Source: Streptomyces sp. NBC_01454 (GTDB lineage: Bacteria; Actinomycetota; Actinomycetes; Streptomycetales; Streptomycetaceae). From it: 64,000 bases of DNA. The stretch lies in the NCBI RefSeq assembly GCF_036227565.1, contig NZ_CP109460.1, forward strand, positions 7,316,001 to 7,380,000, given 5' to 3'. Every line of letters begins with the position of its first letter. Position 1 is the first letter of the stretch. Made by a program: the position numbers and the translations under genes. Of the stretch, positions 1 to 9,801 are shown piece after piece. The notes beneath the pieces were generated by a model. That model had not been told where the DNA came from, made no database searches, and saw only the letters and a list, made by a program, of their open reading frames with translations.

Positions 1-449
1 TGGGCCACCGCTCGCTGCTGGTCTCGGCCCACTGGAGCGGCGCCCGCCGCTACGTCTCCCAGACGATCAAGAACCGGGAGTGGTTCCGGCCGGTCGCGCC
101 GATCTGCCCCGAGGAGCTGGCCGACCAGTTCTTCACCGGGCCCCTGGACCACACCGAGACCATGCTGTTCGCGGTGCGGGTGCGGCCCGACCGGGCCCAA
201 CGGCTCGCCGAGGCACGGCACATCGACGGTACGGCGCGCCTGCAGACCGTACGGCCCGACGCGCAGCCGCTGCTGCACCGGCTGTGCCACGCGGTCGCCG
301 CCCGCACGGAGTTGCCCGTGCTCATCAACACCAGCGCCAACGGCGGCGGCCGCCCCCTCCTCAACCACCTCGACGAGGCACTGGAGTTGCTCACCGGGAC
401 CGAGCTGGACGCCGTGGTGCTGCCCGAACGCCGCCTGATCGTCGAGTGA
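1..449 (+). CDS. Carbamoyltransferase (NodU/CmcH family), C-terminal part, cut by the window edge
   Basis: The visible 148 residues, read from the first full codon at 3, match the end of the C-terminal domain of NodU/CmcH O-carbamoyltransferases. The family block following FGPRALG is seen as GHRSLLVSA, and the late block LPVLINTSAN matches the usual PVLVNTSFN. The Phe of that block is Ala here. In full-length members the TsaD-like N-terminal domain activates carbamoyl phosphate and this domain carries out transfer to a hydroxyl group. The gene is followed 151 bases later by an oxygenase and lies about 4.5 kb upstream of a second, complete carbamoyltransferase, so it probably belongs to the same cluster. 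The acceptor cannot be told from sequence. Confidence 0.85.
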   Translation, partial: GHRSLLVSAHWSGARRYVSQTIKNREWFRPVAPICPEELADQFFTGPLDHTETMLFAVRVRPDRAQRLAEARHIDGTARLQTVRPDAQPLLHRLCHAVAARTELPVLINTSANGGGRPLLNHLDEALELLTGTELDAVVLPERRLIVE

Positions 450-600
450 CCCCCGCCCCCGCCCCCGCCCAGCGCCCCTTACCCGATTCCCCCGGCACCC
501 CGGCCCGGCCCGACCCGGTGAAGTTTGGCCGAAACGGCGATGTCGGGGCCGGCCGGTCCCACCCGATCATGTGCAGGCGTCGTGTCCCTGGAGAGTGCCC

Positions 601-1503
601 GTGGCCGCCATTCCACTGCGAGACATCCACAAGACGGAACCACTGCGCGTCCTGTCCCCCGCGGACTGGGAACAGTGGATCACCCAAGGCTATGTGATCA
701 TCCGTCAGGCGGTCGCGCCGGAGACGGTCACCGCCCTCACCGAGGGTCTGTACTCCTTCCTCGACATGCACCCCGAGGACCCCTCGACCTGGGGCTCGCC
801 GCACACCGGCAACGACCGGCTGCCGGGCCACAGCGGCCTGGTCGAGATGTACAACCACCAGGCCCAGTGGGACGTCCGGCAGACCCCGCGGGTCCACGGG
901 GCCTTCGCCGACATCTGGGACCGCGCCGACCTGTGGGTCACCATTGACTTCGCCAACGTCAACCCGCCCAACCGGGGACCGCGCGCCTTCGACGGGTTCA
1001 TCCACTGGGACGTGGACACCTCCGCCGAGCCGTTGCAGGTCAGCTGCCAGGCGGTGCTCTCGCTGACCCACGGCGACGAGGAGATCGGCGGCTTCCAGTG
1101 CGTGCCGGAGATCTTCACCGACTGGGAGAAGTGGGTGAGCGGCCGGCCCGCCGACCGCGACCCGTTCACGCCGGACATCACCGGCTACCGGATCACCACG
1201 CCGAGCGTCGCGCCCGGCGACCTGATCATCTTCAACAGCCTGCTGCCGCACGGGGTGCACCCCAACGTCTCCGAGGCCCGGGTGCGCATGGCCCAGTACC
1301 TGACCATGGCGCCCGCCTGGGAGGAGAACGCCGGCCTCCGCGAGGCCCGGGTGCGGTTCTGGCGGGACCGGATCCCGCCGCATCCGCCGCAGGGCGGGGT
1401 GCGCAAGGACGAGGCCGCACTGTACGGGCCGGCGACGCTGACCCCACTGGGCGAGCGATTGCTGGGCCTGCGTGCATGGTCCGAGGGGAGCATTGTTGGC
1501 TAG
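601..1503 (+). CDS. Phytanoyl-CoA dioxygenase (PhyH) family 2-oxoglutarate/Fe(II) oxygenase
   Basis: This 300-residue protein has the PhyH-fold iron-binding triad: FIHWDVDT supplies the HxD pair, and LLPHGVHPNVS with the following ARVRMAQYL supplies the distal His and the 2-oxoglutarate-binding Arg. Members hydroxylate, halogenate or cyclise small molecules, often in natural-product pathways. I place the start at the GTG at 601, because GGAGAG lies five bases upstream; an upstream GTG at 571 is in frame but has no ribosome site. The stop overlaps the next gene's start, so the two are translationally coupled. Two carbamoyltransferases and an exporter nearby suggest tailoring of a secreted metabolite; the substrate is unknown. 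Confidence 0.85.
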   Translation: MAAIPLRDIHKTEPLRVLSPADWEQWITQGYVIIRQAVAPETVTALTEGLYSFLDMHPEDPSTWGSPHTGNDRLPGHSGLVEMYNHQAQWDVRQTPRVHGAFADIWDRADLWVTIDFANVNPPNRGPRAFDGFIHWDVDTSAEPLQVSCQAVLSLTHGDEEIGGFQCVPEIFTDWEKWVSGRPADRDPFTPDITGYRITTPSVAPGDLIIFNSLLPHGVHPNVSEARVRMAQYLTMAPAWEENAGLREARVRFWRDRIPPHPPQGGVRKDEAALYGPATLTPLGERLLGLRAWSEGSIVG

Positions 1504-2836
1504 CACCGCCCCCTCCGGGGCCCGCCCGGCCGTCCGGGCGGACCTGGGCCGCCCGTTCCGCTGGCTGTGGGCCTCGACGGCCGCCTCCAACGCGGGCGAC
1601 GGCATCACCCGCACGCTGCTGCCGCTGCTGGTGGTCGCGCACCACCCCGACCCGGCGGTGGTCGCCGGGCTGACCACCGTCAACATGCTGCCCTGGCTGC
1701 TGTTCGCGCTCCCCGCGGGCGTCCTCGTGGACCGGGTGGACCGGCGCCGGATCGTGCTGGGCAGCAACCTGGTGCGCGGGGCGGCGCTGCTCGGCGCGGC
1801 CCTGCTGCTCGCCGGCAACCGTCCGCTGGGCCTGCTGTACGCGCTGGCGTTCCTGCTGGGCATCGCCGAGACCCTTGCCGACACCGCGGCGCCCGCGATG
1901 CTGCCGCGCCTGGTCGACGAGCGGCACCTGGAGCGCGCCAACGGGCGGCTGATGGCAGCGCAGATCGTGCTCAACGAGACGGCCGGACCGCCCGTGGCGG
2001 GCCTGCTGGTGGGCCTGACCGCCGCCGCGGCGCTGGCCACCGGCGGGGTGCTGTACGCACTGGCCGCGCTGCTGCTCCTCGGACTCGCCCCGCTCGCCCG
2101 CACCACCACCCGCGAGGCGGCACCGGGCCGGGCGCGCAGCGGGGTGCTCCGCGACATCCGGGCCGGGCTCGGCTTCGTCCTCGGCCATCGCACCCTGCGG
2201 CGCACACTGGCCGCGAGCGCCCTCTACGGCCTGGTGTTCTCGGCGACGTTCTCGATGCTGGTGCTGCTGAGCGAGGGCACGCTGGGGCTGAGCGCGACCG
2301 GGTACGGACTGCTGCTCGCCGTCGGTTCGCTGGGCGCCGTCGCCGGCAGCTGGCTGGCGCCCCGGGCCGCCGACCGGCTGCCCACCGTACGGCTGGCCCG
2401 CTGGTCCCTGGTGGCGTCCGGGGCCGCGTACGCCGCGCTGGGCCTGGGCCGCCATCCGGTCCTGGCCGCGCTGGCACTCGCCGCCAACGGCGTCTTCATG
2501 ATGGGCTGGAACATCCCGGTGATGTCGCTGCGCCAGCGGCTCACGCCGGAGGATCTCCAGGGCCGGGTGATGAGCGTGTCCCGGCTGTGCGCGTGGGGCA
2601 CCATGCCGGTCGGCGCGACGCTCGGCGGACTGCTCGCCGAAGCCCTGTCCGTGCCCGCGGTGTTCGTGGTGTGCGGGACCGTCCTGGCCGTGGGCGCGCT
2701 GGTGCTGCTCGCACCCCTGCGCGAGGACCCCGCCGCGCCCGGCGACGCACTCCCGGCGCCCTGCGCACCACCGCTGTCCTCCGGTGCGCCGCCCTCCGAC
2801 CCGCCTGCGCACAGTGACCTTCTCGACAAGGGGTGA
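1496..2836 (+). CDS. MFS transporter (MFS_3-like exporter)
   Basis: This 446-residue protein has about 12 hydrophobic segments and the major-facilitator loop motif after helix 2, seen as GVLVDRVDRRR. Its overall pattern matches the enterobactin-exporter-like (MFS_3) group. TTG at 1496 is preferred, since GAGGGGAG ends five bases before it; the gene therefore overlaps the stop of the oxygenase gene by eight bases. It probably exports the product of the surrounding carbamoyltransferase/oxygenase cluster, or confers self-resistance. The C-terminal tail of about 30 residues is Pro/Ala-rich and shows no domain. Confidence 0.85.
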   Translation: MASTAPSGARPAVRADLGRPFRWLWASTAASNAGDGITRTLLPLLVVAHHPDPAVVAGLTTVNMLPWLLFALPAGVLVDRVDRRRIVLGSNLVRGAALLGAALLLAGNRPLGLLYALAFLLGIAETLADTAAPAMLPRLVDERHLERANGRLMAAQIVLNETAGPPVAGLLVGLTAAAALATGGVLYALAALLLLGLAPLARTTTREAAPGRARSGVLRDIRAGLGFVLGHRTLRRTLAASALYGLVFSATFSMLVLLSEGTLGLSATGYGLLLAVGSLGAVAGSWLAPRAADRLPTVRLARWSLVASGAAYAALGLGRHPVLAALALAANGVFMMGWNIPVMSLRQRLTPEDLQGRVMSVSRLCAWGTMPVGATLGGLLAEALSVPAVFVVCGTVLAVGALVLLAPLREDPAAPGDALPAPCAPPLSSGAPPSDPPAHSDLLDKG

Positions 2837-2839
2837 CCA

Positions 2840-3775
2840 TTGGCTACACAGCTCTACGACACGGTGATCGTCGGAGGCGGCCCGGCCGGCCTCAACGGGG
2901 CGCTCTACCTGGGCCGTTCACGCCGCCGGGTGCTGCTGATCGACTCGGGTGACGCCCGCAACATGGCGGCGGGCGTCATGCACAACGTCCTCACCAACGA
3001 CGGGGCGACGATCGCGGACTTCCGGGCCCGTTCGCGCGCCCAACTCGCCGCGTACGACGTGACGTTCCGGGACGACGAGGTGGTCTCGGCGGAACACGAC
3101 GGTGCTCACGTGGTGGTCGCCACCAAGGAGTCCGGCACCGTCCGGGCCCGCACCCTGCTGTACGCGGCCGGTGTGCGCTCGGTGCTGCCGCCGGTCCCGG
3201 GCCTGGCGGACCTGTGGGGCACGACCGTCCTGGAGTGCCCGTACTGCCACGCCTGGGAGGTGCGCGAACGCAGCTTCGCCGTGTACGGAGGGGTCGTGGC
3301 GAGCGAGTGCCTGGCCGCGACCCTCACGGTGTGGTCCGACCGCATCACCTACCTCACCGACCGGCGCGAGCTGCCCCAGGACGAGCGGGACCGGCTCACC
3401 GCGGCCGGCGTGCCCGTCGTCACCGACACGGTCAGCGAGGTGAAGCCGCATCCCGAAGGCGTCGAGGTGGTGTTCAAGGACGGCCGGTCCGCCGGCTACG
3501 GGGCGCTCTTCCTGCACCTGGACATCGAGCCCCGGGTGGCTCCGCTGCGCCCCTGGCTGCAGGCCCCGGACCTGGAGTCCGTGCAGACCGACGAGCGCGG
3601 CCGCACCAGCCTGCCCCGGCTGTACGTGGCCGGTGACCTCGGCCGGAACATGCAGCAGGCCGCGATGGCCGCCGCCAGCGGAGGGCTGGCGGGCATGGCC
3701 ATCAACGCCGACCTGATCCGCGAGGACCGCCCCGGCTCGCTGCCCGAACCGCCGCCCCCGACCCCGGCCCGCTGA
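2840..3775 (+). CDS. Thioredoxin-reductase-like FAD flavoprotein with CxxC, degenerate NADPH site
   Basis: This 311-residue protein begins with an FAD-binding Rossmann motif (VIVGGGPAGLNGA) and carries a redox CPYCHAWE motif, the CxxC signature of thioredoxin-reductase-like enzymes that includes dithiol oxidases of natural-product pathways (GliT/HlmI type). The second Rossmann motif expected after the CxxC is eroded: FAVYGGVVASE lacks the GxGxxA/G pattern, so NADPH use is doubtful. The end AGDLGRNMQQA is the usual FAD-binding GD motif. The start is TTG at 2840, after AAGGGG and three bases beyond the exporter's stop, hence in the same operon. It may form or reduce a disulfide in the cluster product. 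Confidence 0.8.
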   Translation: MATQLYDTVIVGGGPAGLNGALYLGRSRRRVLLIDSGDARNMAAGVMHNVLTNDGATIADFRARSRAQLAAYDVTFRDDEVVSAEHDGAHVVVATKESGTVRARTLLYAAGVRSVLPPVPGLADLWGTTVLECPYCHAWEVRERSFAVYGGVVASECLAATLTVWSDRITYLTDRRELPQDERDRLTAAGVPVVTDTVSEVKPHPEGVEVVFKDGRSAGYGALFLHLDIEPRVAPLRPWLQAPDLESVQTDERGRTSLPRLYVAGDLGRNMQQAAMAAASGGLAGMAINADLIREDRPGSLPEPPPPTPAR

Positions 3776-3896
3776 GCGCAGGCCGCCCACCCCGCACCCT
3801 GCCGTGCCCGACGGTCCCACCGCGCACGGCAGGGCGGCCGGGCACCACGCAAGGCACGACAGCCACGCACAGCGCACCGACGGGAGCCCCTTCGCG

Positions 3897-4814
3897 ATGA
3901 CGTCACCCCGTGCCGAGTTCACCCCGCACATGGAGCACTACACCTTCGTCCTGGAGGACCAGCCCTATCTCGGGTATTTCCAGTACGGCAACGAGAAGAG
4001 CCCCGTCCACACCACCGACCGGCACGGCTTCCGGGTCACCCCGGGCCCCGGCGGGCTCCGGGCGACGGTCGGCGACGACCGGCCCGACGGCCCGGTGCGG
4101 GTGCTCGCCGGCAGTTCCGCGGTCTTCGGCGTGGGCGCCACCGGTGACGCGGCCACGATCTCGGCGCGGCTGTGGAACGCCCACGCGCCCCGGCTGCCCT
4201 GGTTGAACATCGCCGGGCAGAGTCACAACTCGGCCCAGGAACTGCTGCTGTTCACCCTCTTCCAGCACGAACTCCCGCCGGTCGAGGACATCGTGCTGCT
4301 CTCCGGGGTCAACAATCTGGTGCTCAGCCGGCTGCCCGAGGAGAAGCAGGGCCGGCACGGCGCCTTCTTCGACTGCGGGCCCGCCCCCGACGTCGTACCG
4401 CCGTCGGACCAGCGGGTCGCGCACGCCAGCGAGCTGACGATTCGTCACCTGGGCGCCTGGAAGCTGCTCGCGGACGGCCTGGGCGCCCGGCTGGTCTTCG
4501 CGCTCCAGCCGCTCGCGCCCTGGGTGCGCGAGGAGCCGCTGCCCCGCGAGCAGCTGCTCTTCGAGGAGCTGGACGAGGTGTCCAACTTCCGCCGCTTCCA
4601 CAACGACATCTCCACCATGGCCGTGGGCCGCGCCTACGCGGACCGGCTGGCCGCCGGATGCGCCCGGCTCGACGTGCCGTTCCTGGACCTGAACGTGGCG
4701 CTGGCCGAGGCCGCGAAGCCGGCGGACTGGCTGTTCATCGACCGCGTGCACTGCACCGATCTGGGATACGACCTGGTGGCCCGGCAGCTGGCGGACCGCC
4801 TGGACCTGGTGTGA
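3897..4814 (+). CDS. SGNH/GDSL-type hydrolase-like protein
   Basis: This 305-residue protein shows the blocks of SGNH hydrolases. VLAGSSAVFGVG is block I with the nucleophile Ser, LNIAGQSHNS is the Gly block, VLLSGVNNLVL is the Asn block, and FIDRVHCTDLGYDLVA is the final D-x-x-H block. The preceding DRHGFRV element is typical of SGNH proteins found beside NodU-type carbamoyltransferases. No signal peptide is visible, so it is probably cytoplasmic. ATG at 3897 follows GGGAG. It lies 11 bases upstream of a small gene and then a carbamoyltransferase. It may hydrolyse or transfer an acyl or carbamoyl ester; this is inferred from context. Confidence 0.72.
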   Translation: MTSPRAEFTPHMEHYTFVLEDQPYLGYFQYGNEKSPVHTTDRHGFRVTPGPGGLRATVGDDRPDGPVRVLAGSSAVFGVGATGDAATISARLWNAHAPRLPWLNIAGQSHNSAQELLLFTLFQHELPPVEDIVLLSGVNNLVLSRLPEEKQGRHGAFFDCGPAPDVVPPSDQRVAHASELTIRHLGAWKLLADGLGARLVFALQPLAPWVREEPLPREQLLFEELDEVSNFRRFHNDISTMAVGRAYADRLAAGCARLDVPFLDLNVALAEAAKPADWLFIDRVHCTDLGYDLVARQLADRLDLV

Positions 4815-4825
4815 GGAGCCCCGCC

Positions 4826-5011
4826 ATGCACGACGACAGCAGCGCGGCGCCCGCGTCGGCGGTCCGCCGCCTCGCCTCCTGGCTGCGGCACCGGGGCCGT
4901 CCGGGGCCCGCCCCCGACGCCCCGGCGGACCGGCCCGCCGATCCGCCCGCGCCGCCGTCCCCGCTGCGGCCGCAGCCCGAGGACGACGCATCCGTCTACC
5001 CCCTGTTCTGA
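4826..5011 (+). CDS. 61-residue Pro-rich protein, possibly a DUF5989-like member without its membrane helix
   Basis: This small gene has GAGGAG seven bases before ATG 4826, and its stop lies one base before the next gene's start, so it is very likely translated. The N-terminal part AVRRLASWLRHRG resembles the start of DUF5989 proteins, and the end ASVYPLF resembles their characteristic Tyr-x-Leu-Phe C-terminus. The hydrophobic helix normally between them is replaced by a linker rich in Pro, Ala and Asp. DUF5989 proteins usually sit between SGNH proteins and carbamoyltransferases, exactly this position. The family link is an inference from the ends and from context; the function is unknown. 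Confidence 0.6.
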   Translation: MHDDSSAAPASAVRRLASWLRHRGRPGPAPDAPADRPADPPAPPSPLRPQPEDDASVYPLF

Positions 5012-5012
5012 C

Positions 5013-6897
<1,885 letters not shown>

Positions 6898-6920
<23 letters not shown>

Positions 6921-7098
6921 GCGGCTGCGGCGCCTGGGCCCGGCAGTGCTGTACTTCGCGGTGGTCACCCCGGCCGGACTGTGCGCGCGGGCGGTGCGGG
7001 ACCCGCTGCGGCGTTCCTGGGACGGCCGCCGGGCGAGCTATCTGGACCGCCCGGCTCCTACCCGTCGCCGCTTCGCCACCTTCCGCCGGGCCCCCTGA
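6898..7098 (+). CDS. Short SxtJ-like membrane protein (66 residues)
   Basis: The product is 66 residues: one hydrophobic helix (LGPAVLYFAVVTPAGLCARA) followed by DPLRRSWDGRRASYLDR. This matches the end of SxtJ-family membrane proteins, where a helix with a VITPIG-like core is followed by a DPLRRKFD-like segment and a Tyr-containing tail. Normal SxtJ proteins are longer, with additional N-terminal helices; only the last helix is here. GTG 6898 has GGAGGAGG nine bases upstream, inside the carbamoyltransferase gene, giving a 23-base overlap and likely coupling. SxtJ proteins are associated with NodU-type carbamoyltransferases; a role as a small membrane partner is inferred. Confidence 0.65.
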
Positions 7099-7129
7099 GT
7101 GGACGGCGGCAGCCCGTGGGCGCGCGGGC

Positions 7130-7750
7130 TCACCGGCCGTCCCGGCGCGCCGAGGTCACCACCACGCGGCGCGTGCCGAGGACATGGACGCGGGAATCGG
7201 CCTCGGTGAATCCGCACGCCGTCGCCCAGCGGCTCGCCTCCTGCGCGGTGTGAGGCAGCGGCACGTCGGCGGCGAGGTGACCCGAGAAGCGCTCCGACGG
7301 CCGGAAGTGCGTGGCCAGCGGCAGCGTGAAACCCACCCGGCCACCCGGACGCAGGGCGCGCCGCCAGTCGGCCAGTGCCCGGCGCCCCAGGAAGTGCAGC
7401 GAGGACGCGCAGAGCACGACGTCGAGGGAGTGCTCGGCGACCGGCAGCGGGACGGCATCGGCGACCCGCCAGTCGATCGCCGTCTCCGGTGCCGGACCAG
7501 CGGCGCGGGCTTGGCCCACCGCGACCATCCCGGGAGACAGGTCGACGGCCAGGACGGGCGGGGCGGTGTCGGGCCGGCTCCGCGCGAGTTGCCGGGCGAC
7601 GGCTCCCGCGCCGCACGCCACGTCGGCGACCGCGTCGGCCGCACCAGGGGACACCCACGCGATCAGGGCCCGCGCGATCTCCTCGTGGTGCCGGTGATCG
7701 TAGCTGTCGGCCAGCTCGTCGAAGGCCCCGGCCAGAGTTGCGCTCTGCAT
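7130..7750 (-). CDS. Class I SAM-dependent methyltransferase
   Basis: This 206-residue protein has the methyltransferase fold: motif I VADVACGAGAVARQLA, the acidic end of strand 2 at VLAVDLSPGM, a motif II-like DWRVADAVPLP, and LCASSLHFL followed by RALRPGGRVGF (motif III). It belongs to the methyltransf_11 type; the substrate is not predictable. ATG 7750 is chosen, with a GTG directly before it as an alternative. It converges on the carbamoyltransferase cluster, with 31 bases between stops. Its upstream side meets a duplicated fragment of a Rieske gene and terminator. Confidence 0.8.
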   Translation of the reverse strand: MQSATLAGAFDELADSYDHRHHEEIARALIAWVSPGAADAVADVACGAGAVARQLARSRPDTAPPVLAVDLSPGMVAVGQARAAGPAPETAIDWRVADAVPLPVAEHSLDVVLCASSLHFLGRRALADWRRALRPGGRVGFTLPLATHFRPSERFSGHLAADVPLPHTAQEASRWATACGFTEADSRVHVLGTRRVVVTSARRDGR

Positions 7751-7795
7751 CACCGTCCGATCCTAGCCGCCGGGCCGCGACGGCCGTGGACACCC

Positions 7796-7823
7796 GCCCG
7801 CCGGGGTTGCGGCCCCGGCGGGC
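7796..7823 (-). terminator. Terminator hairpin, left duplicated copy
   Basis: A perfect 11-bp stem (GCCCGCCGGGG pairing with CCCCGGCGGGC) surrounds a six-base loop. It lies 19 bases downstream of the Rieske remnant's stop. It is an exact copy of the hairpin at 12360-12387, which ends the intact gene. Confidence 0.75.
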
Positions 7824-7841
7824 GGCTGGGCGGCCGCGCCG

Positions 7842-7931
7842 TCAGCCGAGGGTGACCGAGCCGCCCTTGACGTCCACCTTGGCGCGCGCCAGCGCCTTGG
7901 TGGCGGGGCCCCTCTTCACACTGCCGTCGTT
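7842..7931 (-). pseudogene. 3' remnant of a Rieske (2Fe-2S) protein gene
   Basis: On the minus strand this encodes the last 29 residues of the Rieske lipoprotein found intact at 12406-12969, ending with the same VDVKGGSVTLG and stop. Two of the three mismatches change residues (Lys to Arg and Pro to Arg in the tail) and one is silent. All cluster-binding motifs and the signal peptide are missing, so it cannot be functional. Confidence 0.9.
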
Positions 7932-8363
7932 CTGCGGGGTGTGCATTCCGGCTTGTCATGCGATCCGTTGTTGCTCAAGCCACCACACCAGTAAGCGCCG
8001 GATCCCGCTCCCGGTATGTCGAACGTCGTGTGCGGGATGCGCCCGGCTTTACCAACCGCTGAGCACGGAGGGAGGCCCTGTCGGTCTGGATCGGGTGCGG
8101 TCGGGGGAGTGCAGTCGTGTGGTCGTGCGGTCTTTGCCGCGACCGAAGTGGCGACGGCCGCCGTGGTTGTCACCGTGCCGGTGGGTCGTCTTCTGTGCGA
8201 CGAGAGGGCGTCCGTCGGCGGCTCCGGAGTGGACAAGGGGGCCCGCGAACGTTCCGCGGAGGGCAGGAACGGAGTGCCCCCCGCTCCGGAGAGAAGCTGT
8301 TGTTCGGCACCCGGGCGGGCCCGAGTGGCAGCGGTGCGCCCTGAGCTCGAGAGCGCACCGCAG
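7932..8363. other. 432-bp stretch without a recognisable gene
   Basis: This lies between the left repeat and the terminator of the esterase gene. Open frames exist on both strands, but none has a recognisable motif, a ribosome site or a normal amino-acid composition. Base composition is slightly less G+C-rich than the neighbours. I see no promoter that I can support. Confidence 0.5.
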
Positions 8364-8385
8364 GTGCCTGCCGGAGAGCAGGCAC
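8364..8385 (-). terminator. Hairpin downstream of the esterase gene
   Basis: A perfect 8-bp stem GTGCCTGC/GCAGGCAC surrounds a six-base loop and begins nine bases after the esterase stop codon on the minus strand. There is no T-run, which is usual for actinobacterial terminators. Confidence 0.6.
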
Positions 8386-8393
8386 AGTTGCCG

Positions 8394-9476
8394 TCAGGAC
8401 GCGGCGGTTGGCCCCTCCATATGCGCGCTGATCCATTGCAAGCTGCTGTCAGCCATTCCCTGCACATATTTCTTGGCGTCGTGCTGGCCGCCCGGGATTT
8501 TCAACAGGTGTGTCTTGACGGGGCCGTGGCCGTACTGGGCGATGAACTTGTCGACCTTCGGCATCACCGTTCGCTCAAGGGTGCCGACCTGGAATTCGAC
8601 AAAGACGTCGGGGCCCTTCTTGGCAATCAGCTTCCGGGCCAGCCTCTCAGGGTTGTTCGCCTGCTCGGCTGCTCCGTAGCCCGCCCACAGCGGGGAGTCC
8701 GGCACGATGTCCGGTCCGGAGGCAATCACGGCCTTGAACTTGTCCGGGTACTTGAGTACGGCTTTCAGCCCCGAGAAACCACCGGAGGAGGAGCCCATGA
8801 AGGCCCAGCCGTCGCGCGACTTGAGGGTGCGGAAATTGGCCTTCATCAGATTGGGGACATCCTCGGTCAGCCAGGTGCCCATCTTGGGCTGGCCGGGTAT
8901 GTCGCTACCGTCGTAGTAGTTCTTGGCATTCGGGTTCAGCACCGGCATGGCGAGCAGGAAAGGCAGGCTCTTGCCCTCCTTCGACAACTTGGCGATGGTC
9001 GCCTGCAGCTTGAGGTCGGTTCCCATCCAGTAGTTGTACGGGAAGCCCTCGCCGCCGGGCAGCGCCACCATCACGGGGAAACCGCTTTTTGCATACTTGG
9101 GCTCGCTGTACTGCTTCGGCGCCCACACCCACACCTTGCCGGTGAAACCGGATTTGGGGCCTTTGAGCGTCACCACGCCGATCGTGGTGCCATCGGACAG
9201 TCGATTTTGAACCCGGAAGTCGGCTTGGGGGCCGGTCGGCATCAACGTCTTGGCCGGGGTGGCGCCACCCCCGCCCTGGTTCCCGCCGGATCCCGATGTC
9301 TGTTGGCCGTAGGTCACGTGGTCACTCTGGGCCGGGTGAACGGTGGAGTGGTCGATCATGGGCCATGCGAGAACGCCGAGGGTCGCCAGGGCGGCGATCC
9401 CGATCAACCAGAGTTTGGCCCGAGAGGCCCGCCGACGGCCGCGGGAGCGGTGGGCTCCCCGGGAAGAATGGTTCAT
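8394..9476 (-). CDS. Membrane-anchored or exported alpha/beta-hydrolase (esterase, antigen-85/FrmB-like)
   Basis: This 360-residue protein begins with an Arg-rich cytoplasmic end, then a single hydrophobic segment (LWLIGIAALATLGVLAW, about 24-40) and a Gly/Ser-rich linker, so the catalytic part is outside the membrane. The nucleophile elbow is GSSSGG (GxSxG) in WAFMGSSSGGFSG, and the catalytic His is in PGGQHDAKKY near the end. The esterase family with this pattern includes mycolyltransferase-like proteins and S-formylglutathione hydrolases. Two adjacent ATGs exist (9479 and 9476); GAAGGGA spacing favours 9476. Codons are less G/C-biased (many AAG and TTG) than in surrounding genes, consistent with the inserted segment being foreign. 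Confidence 0.78.
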   Translation of the reverse strand: MNHSSRGAHRSRGRRRASRAKLWLIGIAALATLGVLAWPMIDHSTVHPAQSDHVTYGQQTSGSGGNQGGGGATPAKTLMPTGPQADFRVQNRLSDGTTIGVVTLKGPKSGFTGKVWVWAPKQYSEPKYAKSGFPVMVALPGGEGFPYNYWMGTDLKLQATIAKLSKEGKSLPFLLAMPVLNPNAKNYYDGSDIPGQPKMGTWLTEDVPNLMKANFRTLKSRDGWAFMGSSSGGFSGLKAVLKYPDKFKAVIASGPDIVPDSPLWAGYGAAEQANNPERLARKLIAKKGPDVFVEFQVGTLERTVMPKVDKFIAQYGHGPVKTHLLKIPGGQHDAKKYVQGMADSSLQWISAHMEGPTAAS

Positions 9477-9479
9477 CAT

Positions 9480-9801
9480 GTCCCTTCGGATGCTGCTGCC
9501 CCGAAGGGCAGGACTCACGGTTCCCTGCTGCTTGATGGGTGAAGCGGGCGGAGGGGTTCCGGCCCCGGACCATGAAATGCATTTCATCGTGTCGTCGGCC
9601 GACGCATGCGGTCCGCAAGCGAGGGCGTGGGGCAACACCGCCGGCCGCAGTACCGTCACCGGACGGCCGGCCCACCGGCAGCCGCCGTGGCCTCGGCGGC
9701 GTTGCCGAGGCCCTGGCCGCACGGCTCACCGCAGTACGTGACCTGTACGGTGCCCCGACGGGCCGAGCCGCAGGTGGACACCCCGCCCGCCGGCAGCGAG
9801 C
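9480..9801. other. Divergent intergenic region of about 320 bp
   Basis: This lies between the divergent esterase and membrane-protein genes. It contains a perfect 16-bp palindrome 96 bases upstream of the esterase start and otherwise no gene I can support. Both promoters must be here, but no clear -10/-35 pair stands out. Confidence 0.5.
9572..9587. promoter_or_regulatory. Perfect 16-bp palindrome, candidate operator
   Basis: ATGAAATGCATTTCAT reads identically on both strands and is strikingly A/T-rich for this genome. It lies in the gap between divergent genes at 9476 (minus) and 9802 (plus), 96 bases from the esterase start. A dimeric repressor site is the simplest explanation; no regulator gene adjoins it. 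Confidence 0.5.

Larger units (their letters stand above)
7789..7931. repeat. 143-bp direct repeat, left copy
   Basis: This stretch matches 12353-12495 at a fixed offset of 4564 bases with only three mismatches in 143 positions. It contains the last part of a Rieske protein gene plus its terminator hairpin. Identity stops abruptly at both ends, as expected for a recombination or integration product. The intact gene is at the right copy. Confidence 0.92.

Noticed and set aside
450..480. CCCCCG-rich tandem-like run after the first gene
   Set aside because: It is a short low-complexity run typical of this base composition; no defined repeat unit or hairpin. The same applies to the CCCCGCC run at 31915-31960.
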